Shown here one piece after another: positions 33,181 through 41,544 of a stretch of 46,206 nt of DNA. Under the pieces are notes generated by a model that was not told the DNA's origin, did not search any database, and was given only the letters and a program-made list of their open reading frames with translations. A program made the position numbers and the translations under genes. Numbering within the stretch: the stretch's first letter is position 1; each line of letters starts with the position of its first letter. This DNA is from Verrucomicrobiota bacterium (lineage in GTDB: Bacteria; Verrucomicrobiota; Verrucomicrobiia; Limisphaerales; SXTU01). Location of the stretch: positions 1-46,206 of the forward strand of contig VHDH01000017.1 of assembly GCA_016871445.1 (NCBI GenBank), read 5' to 3'.

Positions 33181-34140
33181 TCACTTCGGCAGCCACTTTT
33201 CCCAGTTCTTCGCGAAGGCATCCACGTTGGCCTTGGTCACCGGCACGAGCGGGCTGATTACGTGGACGGCAGAGGGGTTTTTCTTGAAGTGGATTTTGTC
33301 CAGCAATAGTGCGACGGACTGCCAGCCCCATTCATAAACCTGCTGGGCGAGAAGAATCTGCACATGGCCACTGCGGAGGTATTGCAGCATCGGGGGGAGC
33401 GCATCCACGGAGACGGCCTTGACGCTGCCGGGCGGCCACTTGAGTGCGTTGTCGGTGAAGAGCGGCCAGCCGCCGATGAACGCCCAGCCGGTGATGTCCG
33501 GGTTCGCCTGCATGACTTGCTCGACCTTCGCGGCGGCGTCCTGCGGCGTCTCCTTGTGGTAGTAAGTCTCCTTGATGCGGATGCCGGCGAAGGCCTTCGC
33601 GCTGTTGCGGACGCCTTGCGCGCGCTTCTGGAGGTTCGGCGCATTCTGATTGCCAGCGAGGATGGCCACGACACCTTTGCCGCCCATCGCCTTGCCCAAC
33701 TCCGCCATGACTTGCTCGCCGCACTTGATGTCGTCCACGCCAAAGGTCGCGAACCGCTTCGAGCGGGGGGCGTCGGAGTCGAAGGTCATCACTGGCACAC
33801 CGCTGGTGACGGCCTTGTTGATGGCGTCCGTGAGCTTATTGGCATCCGAGCAACTGACCGAGATACCGTCCGCGCCGGCGAGCACGAGCTGCTCGACGTT
33901 CTCGGCCTGTTTCTGCGCGTCCTCCTCGTTGGGCGTGCGCCAATCGATCTTTATGGCGAGGCCGTGCTTCGCTCCCAACTCCTTCGCCGCGTCCACCGCC
34001 CCGACGCGCGCAGCTTGGAAGACTGGGTTGCCCTGCGACTTGGCGACGAGCCCAAAAGTGTAAGACTTCTTGGTCTGGGCAAACGCAGGGAGGACAGCGG
34101 CGGCGGATGCAGAGGCGACGAGGAATTGGCGGCGGTTCAT
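33181..34140 (-). CDS. Sugar-type ABC transporter substrate-binding protein, solitary
   Basis: 319 residues. The signal MNRRQFLVASASAAAVLPAFA has a Tat-like NRRQFL. The mature part is a periplasmic binding protein of the ribose/LacI type (peripla_BP_4): TFGLVAKSQGNPVFQAARVGAVDAA, the DWRTPNEEDAQKQAENVEQLVLAGADGISVS segment, VPVMTFDSDAP, and the hinge phrase GKGVVAILAGNQNAPN. Such proteins bind monosaccharides and normally serve an ATPase (RbsA type) and permease (RbsC type), but neither gene is adjacent. It may share a distant transporter or act as a sensor input. ATG 34140 is preferred to the longer frame, whose leader has no signal sequence. Confidence 0.88.
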   Translation of the reverse strand: MNRRQFLVASASAAAVLPAFAQTKKSYTFGLVAKSQGNPVFQAARVGAVDAAKELGAKHGLAIKIDWRTPNEEDAQKQAENVEQLVLAGADGISVSCSDANKLTDAINKAVTSGVPVMTFDSDAPRSKRFATFGVDDIKCGEQVMAELGKAMGGKGVVAILAGNQNAPNLQKRAQGVRNSAKAFAGIRIKETYYHKETPQDAAAKVEQVMQANPDITGWAFIGGWPLFTDNALKWPPGSVKAVSVDALPPMLQYLRSGHVQILLAQQVYEWGWQSVALLLDKIHFKKNPSAVHVISPLVPVTKANVDAFAKNWEKWLPK

Positions 34141-34368
34141 AAGTACGGAGCCTAGCCAAACACCCATCGCCGAACAAGCACCGATGCGGTTAAGCGCGGT
34201 TGACCCGGCGGCGCGGGCCCAGGGAAGCAGATTAGTATGAGTGCGATTATTCCTCTGGACGCACCGCCTGCGAGCCGTTAGACACTCCCTACGTCGCTGG
34301 AAACGGCCGCGCTTGTTGTTTGTCTGCACAAGCAAGACCAGTTAGCGCGGATGCTTTTAACACGGGGC

Positions 34369-34397
34369 TTGACGCCCTCTGGCACGTGGCCTAGAGA
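34369..34397 (+). promoter_or_regulatory. Sigma-70-type promoter for acpP
   Basis: TTGACG at 34369-34374 and TAGAGA at 34392-34397 are separated by 17 bases, a good -35/-10 pair. They sit 24 bases before the acpP ATG, giving a short 5' leader. The leader (AAACCAAACTAAACGAATAC) has no Shine-Dalgarno and is A/C-rich, like the leader of the pseudopilin gene. Confidence 0.6.
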
Positions 34398-34420
34398 AAA
34401 CCAAACTAAACGAATACATC

Positions 34421-34666
34421 ATGGCTGCTGACAAACCGATTGATCAAAAGGTCAAAGACATCGTCGTCGAACAACTCGGGGTCAAAGCTGACCAAGTCGT
34501 GCCGGAGGCGAAGTTCATCGAGGACCTCGGTGCCGACTCGCTCGACACCGTCGAACTGATCATGGCCTTGGAGGAGGAGTTTGGCATCGAAGTCCCCGAC
34601 GAGGAGGCTGAGAAACTCGTTAGCGTCGGCGATGTCATCCGCTACATCGAGGAGAACAAGAAGTAG
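34421..34666 (+). CDS. acpP: Acyl carrier protein
   Basis: 81 residues, normal size, acidic. The phosphopantetheine site is Ser40 in [26 protein letters not shown] is the standard helix III region. It carries growing acyl chains in type II fatty acid synthesis in the cytoplasm. The partner fabF follows 56 bases downstream after a terminator-like hairpin, a common acpP-fabF arrangement that lets acpP be made in excess. Confidence 0.97.
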   Translation: MAADKPIDQKVKDIVVEQLGVKADQVVPEAKFIEDLGADSLDTVELIMALEEEFGIEVPDEEAEKLVSVGDVIRYIEENKK

Positions 34667-34682
34667 GCGGTGCCGCTTTTTG

Positions 34683-34720
34683 GGGGCAGCCGGGCTGATT
34701 ACCGCGCTGCCCCTTTTCTT
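34683..34720 (+). terminator. Terminator-like hairpin between acpP and fabF
   Basis: GGGGCAGC (34683-34690) pairs with GCTGCCCC (34706-34713), with CGG/CCG extending inside the loop, followed directly by TTTTCTTTT. This is a classic intrinsic terminator shape ending two bases before the fabF ATG. Since fabF has no separate promoter that I can see, it probably gives partial read-through. Confidence 0.7.
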
Positions 34721-34722
34721 TT

Positions 34723-35982
34723 ATGGCAAGTAACGGGTCAGATCGCAGAGTTGTCATCACGGGCCTTGGCACGGTCACCGCGCTGGGTCATGACATTGAC
34801 ACGTTCTGGAGTAACATCATCGCCGGCCAATGCGGTGTTGACCGCATAACGGCCTTCGACCCAACGGCCTACGACTGCCAGATCGCCGCCGAAGTGAAGG
34901 GCTTCGACCCCGTCCCCGCCTTCCCATCGCCCAAAGAAGTTCGCCGCACGGACCGCTTCGCACAGCTCGGCATCTATGCCGGCTGGCGCGCATTGCAAGA
35001 CTCTGGCATGGATCTGGAGAAGCTCGACCGCGACCAGATCGGCGCGTTCATCGGCTCTGGCATCGGCGGCTTGCGCACGCACGACGAGCAACATTCCGTG
35101 TTGTTAAACAAGGGTCCTGGCCGCATCTCGCCCTTCCTTATCCCGATGATGATTCTGAATATGGCCTCCGGCGTATTCAGCATGTATTACAAGCTACGCG
35201 GTCCTAACGTCGCCACTTGCTCCGCCTGCGCCACCAGCACGCACGCGCTGGGTGAAGCTTGGCGCACCATCAAAATGGGCGATGCCAACGCCATCTTTGC
35301 TGGCGGCACCGAGGCCGCCGTCACGGAGATGGGCATCGGCGGCTTCGCCGCAATGAAGGCCCTTTCCACGCGCAACGCCGAACCCAAGCGGGCCTCCCGC
35401 CCTTTCGATAAAGACCGCGATGGCTTTGTCATGGGGGAAGGCGCGGCCGTGCTCGTCGTAGAAGAACTTCAACACGCCAAAGCCCGTGGCGCGCGCATCT
35501 ACTGCGAGCTCGTCGGCTACGGCAACACCGCTGACGCCAACCACCTCACTGCCCCCGCCCCCGAAGGTGAAGGCGCAGCCCGCTGCATGAAGATGGCTCT
35601 CCGTAGCGCCGGCCTCCGGCCAGAGGACATTTCTTACATCAACGCCCACGGCACCAGCACGCCGCAGGGCGACGTCTGCGAAACTCAGGCCATCAAGGGC
35701 GTCTTTGGCGACCATGCGCGGCAACTTGCCATTAGCTCCACCAAGGGCGCGACCGGCCACCTGCTCGGCGCGGCGGGCGCGGCGGAAATGGCCCTGTGCG
35801 CCAAGGCGCTCCAGACCCAGATAGCCCCGCCTACCCTTAACCTCGACAACCCCGACCCGCAGTGCGACCTCGACTACGTGCCGCACACCGCGCGGGCGAT
35901 GAAGATCGAGGCAATCGCGAACAACTCCTTTGGCTTCGGTGGCCACAATGCCACGGTGATCGCCAAGCGGTTTACGGGCTGA
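34723..35982 (+). CDS. fabF: 3-oxoacyl-[acyl-carrier-protein] synthase II
   Basis: 419 residues, usual for FabF. It condenses malonyl-ACP with acyl-ACP to lengthen fatty acids. The nucleophile is Cys169 in ATCSACATSTHAL; the two catalytic histidines are in INAHGTSTPQGD (H309) and GATGHLLGAAG (H346), with Lys341 before the second (STKGATGH). The start RRVVITGLGTVTALGHDIDTFW and the end NNSFGFGGHNATV are also family phrases. It is read after acpP from the same promoter or through the intercistronic hairpin. The Gfo/Idh gene converges on it. Confidence 0.96.
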   Translation: MASNGSDRRVVITGLGTVTALGHDIDTFWSNIIAGQCGVDRITAFDPTAYDCQIAAEVKGFDPVPAFPSPKEVRRTDRFAQLGIYAGWRALQDSGMDLEKLDRDQIGAFIGSGIGGLRTHDEQHSVLLNKGPGRISPFLIPMMILNMASGVFSMYYKLRGPNVATCSACATSTHALGEAWRTIKMGDANAIFAGGTEAAVTEMGIGGFAAMKALSTRNAEPKRASRPFDKDRDGFVMGEGAAVLVVEELQHAKARGARIYCELVGYGNTADANHLTAPAPEGEGAARCMKMALRSAGLRPEDISYINAHGTSTPQGDVCETQAIKGVFGDHARQLAISSTKGATGHLLGAAGAAEMALCAKALQTQIAPPTLNLDNPDPQCDLDYVPHTARAMKIEAIANNSFGFGGHNATVIAKRFTG

Positions 35983-36005
35983 GGCCGGCGGCGGCCGGTG
36001 GTTGC

Positions 36006-37031
36006 TCAGAGCTTCACAGTTTTTCCCGTGGCCGCTGACTGATCCGCCGCAAAGATCACCCGATGGCTTGCTGCCGCGTCCGCGAGACTGGTAAGCGCCA
36101 TCTCTTTGCCCGCGTCCAGTGCGTCGAAGAACGCCTGAAACTGAGACGTGTAGGGATGGTCGCTCACGTCGCCGGAATCGAGCATCTTCATTGAAAGCTG
36201 GCTCCACTTGGCCTTGTTGGCGCCGAGCTTCATCGAGTGGAACTTATCGTCCAGCAGGCTGCCCTCGCTGCCGACTAAGTGCGTGTGGAAGTAATAGGGT
36301 TGCAGGCAGTCTACTACCGCGGCGCACTTGCCCACCGCCCCGTTCTTAAACTTCACAAGGGTGACGCTGGTGGTTGTGTATTCGTAGGGCGCAAAAATTT
36401 TGCTGGCCGAGCGCGTGTCATAGCTGGTGACCTCCTTGACCTCGCTGCCCATGCAGAGCAGCAGGGCATCGAGCGCATGGCAGCCAGCCGTAAGCAGGGC
36501 ACTACCGCCATCTTTCTTGAAGGTATTCCACCGGAATTGCCCATACCACGGACCTATGCCGTGATAGTAATCCACCTCGCCGTAATGCAATTTGCCGAGC
36601 AAACCCTGATCAATGATCGCCTTGGTCGCTTGGAACTGGCTGCTATAACGACACTCGAAGCAGACGCAGGACTTCACGCCTGCCTTCTTCACAGCGACCA
36701 ACATCGCGTCCACGTCCTTTTGTGACATCGCCAACGGCTTTTCAACGATGATGTGCTTGCCAGCCCGGGCAGCGGCGATGACGTGCTTGGCATGCAGGCT
36801 GGGCATGGAGCAGACCGAGACGGCATCGAGGCTCGGATCAGCGAGCATCGCGTCCACGTCGTTGTAGGTGGTGATGGGCGATCCGTATTGCGCGGAGAGC
36901 TTCGCGCCAGACTGCGGGCGTGAGGAGCAGACGGCCGTAACTTGCGCCTGCGTGGTGGCGTTAAGGGCAGGAATGTGGGCAGTGGCGACCCAGCCGTAAC
37001 CAATGACTCCGACATTGTATTTCTTGCTCAT
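36006..37031 (-). CDS. Gfo/Idh/MocA family oxidoreductase
   Basis: 341 residues, complete. The Rossmann start is KYNVGVIGYGWVATAH (GxGxxA variant). The EKP motif is HIIVEKPLAMSQKDVDA. The C-terminal half contains the beta-sheet domain with YHGIGPWYGQFRWNTFKKDGGSALLTAGCHALDALL, where the family's conserved Lys-x-x-G-G-x-hydrophobic-x-x-x-G-x-H is seen as KDGGSALLTAGCH. An NAD(P)-dependent sugar or polyol dehydrogenase; the substrate is unknown. It is divergent from the GDP-mannose epimerase gene, so a role in sugar or polysaccharide metabolism is reasonable. The ATG has no Shine-Dalgarno. Confidence 0.92.
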   Translation of the reverse strand: MSKKYNVGVIGYGWVATAHIPALNATTQAQVTAVCSSRPQSGAKLSAQYGSPITTYNDVDAMLADPSLDAVSVCSMPSLHAKHVIAAARAGKHIIVEKPLAMSQKDVDAMLVAVKKAGVKSCVCFECRYSSQFQATKAIIDQGLLGKLHYGEVDYYHGIGPWYGQFRWNTFKKDGGSALLTAGCHALDALLLCMGSEVKEVTSYDTRSASKIFAPYEYTTTSVTLVKFKNGAVGKCAAVVDCLQPYYFHTHLVGSEGSLLDDKFHSMKLGANKAKWSQLSMKMLDSGDVSDHPYTSQFQAFFDALDAGKEMALTSLADAAASHRVIFAADQSAATGKTVKL

Positions 37032-37244
37032 AGGAAAGCGTGTGTGTAGGTGGTATTCGTGACGCGAGGGATGCCAAAGGTTTTTCTCGAAGATGTCAAA
37101 CCTCGGTTCCGCGCCGTCGGAGCCTTCAGGTAAGATTCTGATTTCCCTTCGAAACAGGAACCATCACTCTCTACCAATAGATTGCCGCCTGTAGTAATGC
37201 GGCTAAAAGCCAGTGCCTTTATGGGCGCTGTGCGGAAACCAGAT

Positions 37245-38231
37245 ATGCAAAACAACGTGACGGTGGTGTGTGGCGGTGGCGGCTTCATCGGCGGCCACTT
37301 GGTGGCGGACTTGCGGCGACAGGGCATTGGCCCCATCCGCAGCGTGGATCAAAAACCCTTCGACGGCTGGTATCAGAAGTTCGACGGCGTGGAGAACCTC
37401 GTCCTCGACCTTCAAGACAAGGCCGCCTGCGAGCGTGCGACGCGAGGCGCGGCCGTGGTGTATAACCTAGCTGCCGACATGGGCGGCATGGGCTTCATCG
37501 AAAATAACAAGGCGCTTTGCATGCTTTCGGTGCTCATCAACACCCACCTGCTTATGGCCGCCAAGGCCGCCGGGGTGGACCGCTTTTTTTATGCGTCCTC
37601 CGCGTGCGTCTACAACGGCGATAAGCAAAAGGATCCCACGATCACCGGCCTAGCCGAAGCGGATGCTTATCCCGCGCTACCCGAGGATGGCTACGGTTGG
37701 GAAAAACTCTTTAGCGAACGGATGTGCCGCCACTTCCGCGAGGACTTCGGCCTCAAGACCCGTGTCGCGCGCTACCACAATGTCTATGGCCCCGAAGGCA
37801 CCTGGGACGGCGGTCGCGAGAAGGCTCCCGCCGCCGTGTGCCGCAAGGTCATCGCCGCCAAGCTCTCAGGGAAACATGAGCTCGAAATCTGGGGCGACGG
37901 TAACCAAACTCGCTCGTTCATGTATGTGGACGACTGCCTTAAGGGGACGCAGATGCTCACGCACAGCGATTACGTCGAGCCGATCAACATCGGCAGCGCC
38001 GAGAAGGTCAGCATCAACCAGCTTGTGGACATTGTTGAATCCATCGCCGGCCTGAAGCTCAAGCGCAACTACAAGCTTGATGCCCCAAAGGGCGTCAACG
38101 GCCGCAACTCCGACAACACGCTCATACAGAGAGTTTTTGGCTGGGAGCCGTCCATCCCGCTGCGCACCGGCATGGAGAAGACCTATGCTTGGATTTACGA
38201 CCAGATGGTCTCCCAAGCAAAGTCAAAGTGA
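37245..38231 (+). CDS. GDP-mannose 3,5-epimerase-like NAD-dependent epimerase
   Basis: 328 residues. It is an extended SDR enzyme with the dinucleotide motif GGGGFIGGH. It has phrases very close to plant GDP-mannose 3,5-epimerase: NLAADMGGMGFIENN, FFYASSACVYNGDKQ, GYGWEKL, RYHNVYGPEGTWDGGREKAP, GDGNQTRSFMYVDDC, and GVNGRNSDNTLI. The residues matching the plant catalytic Cys145, Tyr174, Lys178 and Lys217 are present (about C121, Y150, K154, K193 here). The plant enzyme turns GDP-D-mannose into GDP-L-galactose. A GT4 glycosyltransferase follows 69 bases downstream, so it may supply sugar for a polysaccharide. ATG 37245 was chosen; the longer frame to 37182 has a non-family leader. Confidence 0.85.
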   Translation: MQNNVTVVCGGGGFIGGHLVADLRRQGIGPIRSVDQKPFDGWYQKFDGVENLVLDLQDKAACERATRGAAVVYNLAADMGGMGFIENNKALCMLSVLINTHLLMAAKAAGVDRFFYASSACVYNGDKQKDPTITGLAEADAYPALPEDGYGWEKLFSERMCRHFREDFGLKTRVARYHNVYGPEGTWDGGREKAPAAVCRKVIAAKLSGKHELEIWGDGNQTRSFMYVDDCLKGTQMLTHSDYVEPINIGSAEKVSINQLVDIVESIAGLKLKRNYKLDAPKGVNGRNSDNTLIQRVFGWEPSIPLRTGMEKTYAWIYDQMVSQAKSK

Positions 38232-38300
38232 ACCGCCGCTGACGCCGGGGCTTTCCACAAACGGCCTGACTTACTAGCATAGGCGCGTCTCTGTTGGCCG

Positions 38301-39521
38301 ATGCGCATCCTGCTACTCAACCAGTGCTTCCACCCAGACGTGGCATCCACGGCGCAGCACTTGTCGGACTTCGGCGTCGGGCTGGCCGAGCGCGGTCATC
38401 AGGTCACGGCCATCGCCAGCCGCCGTGCCTATGACCGGCCGGAGCAGCGCTTCCCCGCGCGCGAAACCTGGAAGGAAATTGAAATCTGTCGCCTCGCCTC
38501 GACCGGCTTTGGCAAGGGCGCGAAGTGGAAACGCGCGGCGGACTTCGGCTCGTTCAGCGCGGCCTGCACGTTGCGCCTGCTGGTGGCAGACCGCTACGAC
38601 GCGGTCGTAGCGCTGACCTCGCCACCGCTCGTCTCGTATCTTGCCGCATGGTTTTGCCGGCTGCGCGGGGCGAAGCTGTTTTACTGGGTGATGGACCTGA
38701 ACCCAGACGAGGCACTCGCTGCCGGCTGGCTGCGCGAAGGCGGCCTGCCGATGCGCGCGCTCGAAATCATGTCACGGTTCAGCCTGCATCAGTCGCACCG
38801 CATCATCGCGCTGGACCGTTTCATGCGCGACCGAATTGTCGCAAAGGGTATTCCCGCCGAACGCGTCGCCGTTATTCCGCCGTGGGCGCATGATGAAGCC
38901 GTCCGCTTCGACCCCGAGGGTCGCGCAAAATTTCGCACCCAGCACGGGCTGACGGACAAGTTCGTCGTGATGTACTCCGGCAACCACAGCCCGGTGCATC
39001 CGCTCACCACGTTGCTGGAGGCCGCGCGCAGACTAGCGGACGACCCGCGCTTTATCTTCTGCTTTGTCGGTGGCGGCAGCGAACATCCGCGCGTGCAGAA
39101 GTTTGCCGGGCAGTACAGCTTGAAAAACATCCTCTGCCTGCCCTACCAGCCGCTCGCTGAACTCGCTGGCTCACTCTCGGCCGCTGACTTGCACGCGGTC
39201 GTACTCGGCGACCCGTTTGTCGGGATGATCCATCCCTGCAAGATTTACAATATTCTCACCGTCGGTGCGCCGTTACTCTATGTTGGTCCAGAGCCAAGCC
39301 ATCTCGCGGACATTCTCGCGGGCATGGAGGGCTCGCCGCACACAGCGCGGGTGGCGCATGGAAAACCGGAAGACGCGGTGACGCAGATCAGGCGCATCGC
39401 CGCGCTCGGCACGCGCGGGGATAAGGAACTGTTCAAGCGCGCAGCGGCGAAGTTCTCTGTTCACACCCTGCGTCCACAACAAGTGAAGCTGCTGGAAGAC
39501 AGCTTCGCGACGCCGACCTGA
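38301..39521 (+). CDS. GT4-type glycosyltransferase
   Basis: 406 residues, a GT-B fold. The N-terminal half MRILLLNQCFHPDVASTAQH and FGVGLAERGHQVTAIASRRAYD match the donor-free Rossmann half of GT4 enzymes; FYWVMDLNPDEA and MSRFSLHQSHRIIALDRFMRDR follow. The C-terminal half has VVMYSGNHSPVHPL and LCFVGGGSEH-type text (actually FCFVGGGSEHPRV), and VLGDPFVGMIHPCKIYNILTVGAPLLY, where the E-x7-E of many GT4 members is degenerate. It transfers a sugar from a nucleotide donor; no membrane segment is seen. It is adjacent to and probably cotranscribed with the GDP-mannose epimerase-like gene. Confidence 0.85.
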   Translation: MRILLLNQCFHPDVASTAQHLSDFGVGLAERGHQVTAIASRRAYDRPEQRFPARETWKEIEICRLASTGFGKGAKWKRAADFGSFSAACTLRLLVADRYDAVVALTSPPLVSYLAAWFCRLRGAKLFYWVMDLNPDEALAAGWLREGGLPMRALEIMSRFSLHQSHRIIALDRFMRDRIVAKGIPAERVAVIPPWAHDEAVRFDPEGRAKFRTQHGLTDKFVVMYSGNHSPVHPLTTLLEAARRLADDPRFIFCFVGGGSEHPRVQKFAGQYSLKNILCLPYQPLAELAGSLSAADLHAVVLGDPFVGMIHPCKIYNILTVGAPLLYVGPEPSHLADILAGMEGSPHTARVAHGKPEDAVTQIRRIAALGTRGDKELFKRAAAKFSVHTLRPQQVKLLEDSFATPT

Positions 39522-39587
39522 ATTAGACGCCCCGGTTTCTGCGAGGTCTTGGACTACCCCATCTCTGGGGCGCTTTTCGACGTGCGC

Positions 39588-41048
39588 TCACTTGACGCCT
39601 AATACCGGCGCACGCACTGCCTTCCCGGGCAACGCATCGGGCTGCAAAGCACCGTTCCGCACCACAAGGACGCCGCTCACCAGTACGTCGCGGATGCCCT
39701 CGGACGGCAGGTCTGGCTGTTCGTAGGTTGCACGGTCGCGCACTTTGGCGGCATCAAAGACGACGAGATCCGCGTCTGCGCCCACGCGCACGCGGCCCTT
39801 GTTCTTCATCGCAGGGATACGTTCCTCAAGCCGGCGCGCGGGCATCAGTGAGAGTTTCTCCACCGCCTGCATTAGCGTAAGCGCCTGGGTCTCGCGGACA
39901 TAATGACCCAGGATGCGCGCACTCGTGCCAGCGTGGCGCGGATGACCACGGATACCGTCGCTAGCAATCATCGCCAGGGGATTCACCACTGCATCGCGCA
40001 CGACAGATTCGGGGTTCGAGTGGATGATGACCATGCCGCCGGACGCGCGGAACTTCGCAAAAGTTGCGGCCGTCAAGCGCTCGCCAGTCGCAGGCCATTG
40101 CAAGTCGCTGAAGGTAATGCCCGCACGCTGCTGCCAGCCGGTATCAAAAATGGCCGAGCGAATGTCCGTCATCCCGGCGGTGTAAGGATAACACTCGACA
40201 CTCACGTCGAGGCCGCGCGCTCGAGCGGCGGTGATGAGTTCTAGCGCCCGGGTGGTGTGCCGATTCGCCGTGCTCTGGACATGGCAGACGTGCGCAGGCG
40301 CCCCTGTTACAGCGGTGGCGGCAATGAGTTCCTCAAGGGACGAATATACATTGTGCGGGCCGGCTTCACCTTTGGCACGGATGTGGACCGAGCACACGGC
40401 GCGGAACTTCGCAGCGGCACGGAACATTTCCAGGATTTCCCACTGTGTCGCACTGGGCGTGTATTGGATGCCAAAACCTACGGCCACCGCGCCGCGTTCA
40501 AGCCCGCGCTCTACGAGACGGCGCAAGTCCGCAAGCTGCGCGTCACTCACGTGGTTTGTGGCCGTCACCGAATTCGCGCCGGGCAGGAAGCTCGGCCGGT
40601 CCCCCAGTACAAGCATTCGGCACGGAATGTGGCCAACGCTGACGCCATGATGGATGAGCGTTTTGCCTGCGCGCGCGGCATACCACGCATCCACGTCCGC
40701 CGTGCCAACCTCGAGCTCGAACGCCGACGTCACGCCATCCTGCACCTTGAGGTGGTAATCCTCTGGCCGGTGAGCGTGTTGGTGCAGATCAATGAAACCG
40801 GGCGCAACGACGAGCCCGGTGGCGTCTATCACTGCACGCCCAAGCAACGAGGTTGCCGACACGGAGCGAATCACGCCCTCACGGATGCCGACGTGGCGAA
40901 CGGCGTCGAGTTTGGATTCGGGGTCAAAGACCCGGCCATTGGCAAGAACGAGGTCGAAGTCTTGGGCGGGGGCAAGACCGGCCAGAAGGAGCAAGGTGAA
41001 ACGTAAAAGATGGAACGCAAGCTGACGCACGGAGCCTCTGGGCTTCAT
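39588..41048 (-). CDS. Secreted N-acyl-D-amino-acid deacylase-like amidohydrolase
   Basis: About 486 residues. A hydrophobic signal (AFHLLRFTLLLLAGLAPAQ) precedes the D-aminoacylase fold: DLVLANGRVFDPESKLDAVR, the metal site FIDLHQHAH, the FELEVGT segment, SVHIRAKGE and HVCHVQST histidines, and IASDGIRGHPRHAGTSARIL with the catalytic Asp. The end KGRVRVGADADLVVFDA is the usual amidohydrolase C-terminus. It hydrolyses N-acyl-D-amino acids or related dipeptides in the periplasm. ATG 41048 gives a normal signal peptide; an ATG nine codons upstream (41075) is alternative. It is transcribed away from the GT gene and downstream of the CoA-binding gene. Confidence 0.85.
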   Translation of the reverse strand: MKPRGSVRQLAFHLLRFTLLLLAGLAPAQDFDLVLANGRVFDPESKLDAVRHVGIREGVIRSVSATSLLGRAVIDATGLVVAPGFIDLHQHAHRPEDYHLKVQDGVTSAFELEVGTADVDAWYAARAGKTLIHHGVSVGHIPCRMLVLGDRPSFLPGANSVTATNHVSDAQLADLRRLVERGLERGAVAVGFGIQYTPSATQWEILEMFRAAAKFRAVCSVHIRAKGEAGPHNVYSSLEELIAATAVTGAPAHVCHVQSTANRHTTRALELITAARARGLDVSVECYPYTAGMTDIRSAIFDTGWQQRAGITFSDLQWPATGERLTAATFAKFRASGGMVIIHSNPESVVRDAVVNPLAMIASDGIRGHPRHAGTSARILGHYVRETQALTLMQAVEKLSLMPARRLEERIPAMKNKGRVRVGADADLVVFDAAKVRDRATYEQPDLPSEGIRDVLVSGVLVVRNGALQPDALPGKAVRAPVLGVK

Positions 41049-41088
41049 CGCTGCGTACTGTCGACTCATACCCATGACCTATTAAGTT

Positions 41089-41457
41089 TCACAAACCAGC
41101 CGGTGACACGCCCACGGCCACGATGCTGCATGCCTGCACCACATTTAATCCGAGCCGCTCCGCTTCAGCGAGCACTTCGGGTGACTCGGTGCCGGGATTG
41201 AGCCACAACTCGTCGCAGCCTTTCGCGGCGATAGCTGGGAGCACCTTGAGCACAACCGGCGGCGGGAGATAAACACTCACTAAGTTAGGCCGACCCGGCA
41301 CATCCGCAATGCTCGCGAACGCAGGCGTGCCCTCGACTGCCGGCTCCTTCGGATTCACCGGCCAAACGGTGAAACCACGCTGCGCATAGGCGCGCACGGC
41401 CTTGTTGCCAAACTTACTGCGGTCGGTAGAAGCCCCAATAACGGCGACAGATTTCAT
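41089..41457 (-). CDS. CoA-binding Rossmann protein (YccU-like)
   Basis: 122 residues, the normal size of single-domain CoA-binding proteins. VAVIGASTDRSKFGNKAVRAYAQRGFTVWPVNPK is the nucleotide-binding beta-alpha-beta with the succinyl-CoA-synthetase alpha-type glycine motif; VSVYLPPPVVLKVLPAIAAKGCDELWLNPGTESPEV is typical for the family. The biochemical role is unknown in most species. It lies 40 bases upstream of the amidohydrolase start, which suggests cotranscription. Confidence 0.85.
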   Translation of the reverse strand: MKSVAVIGASTDRSKFGNKAVRAYAQRGFTVWPVNPKEPAVEGTPAFASIADVPGRPNLVSVYLPPPVVLKVLPAIAAKGCDELWLNPGTESPEVLAEAERLGLNVVQACSIVAVGVSPAGL

Positions 41458-41544
41458 GGCGCGATTATCGCGTGGAAACAGTGGAGCGCAACCCCACGAA
41501 AAACCGGTTGCCGCAGCTCTTAGCCATTGGCGGCTTCTTTGCGC

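Noticed and set aside
35983-36005. Bidirectional terminator between fabF and the convergent oxidoreductase
   Set aside because: CTGAG...CTCAG and GGCCGG...CCGG pairings exist but the stem is short and imperfect with no T tract on either side.
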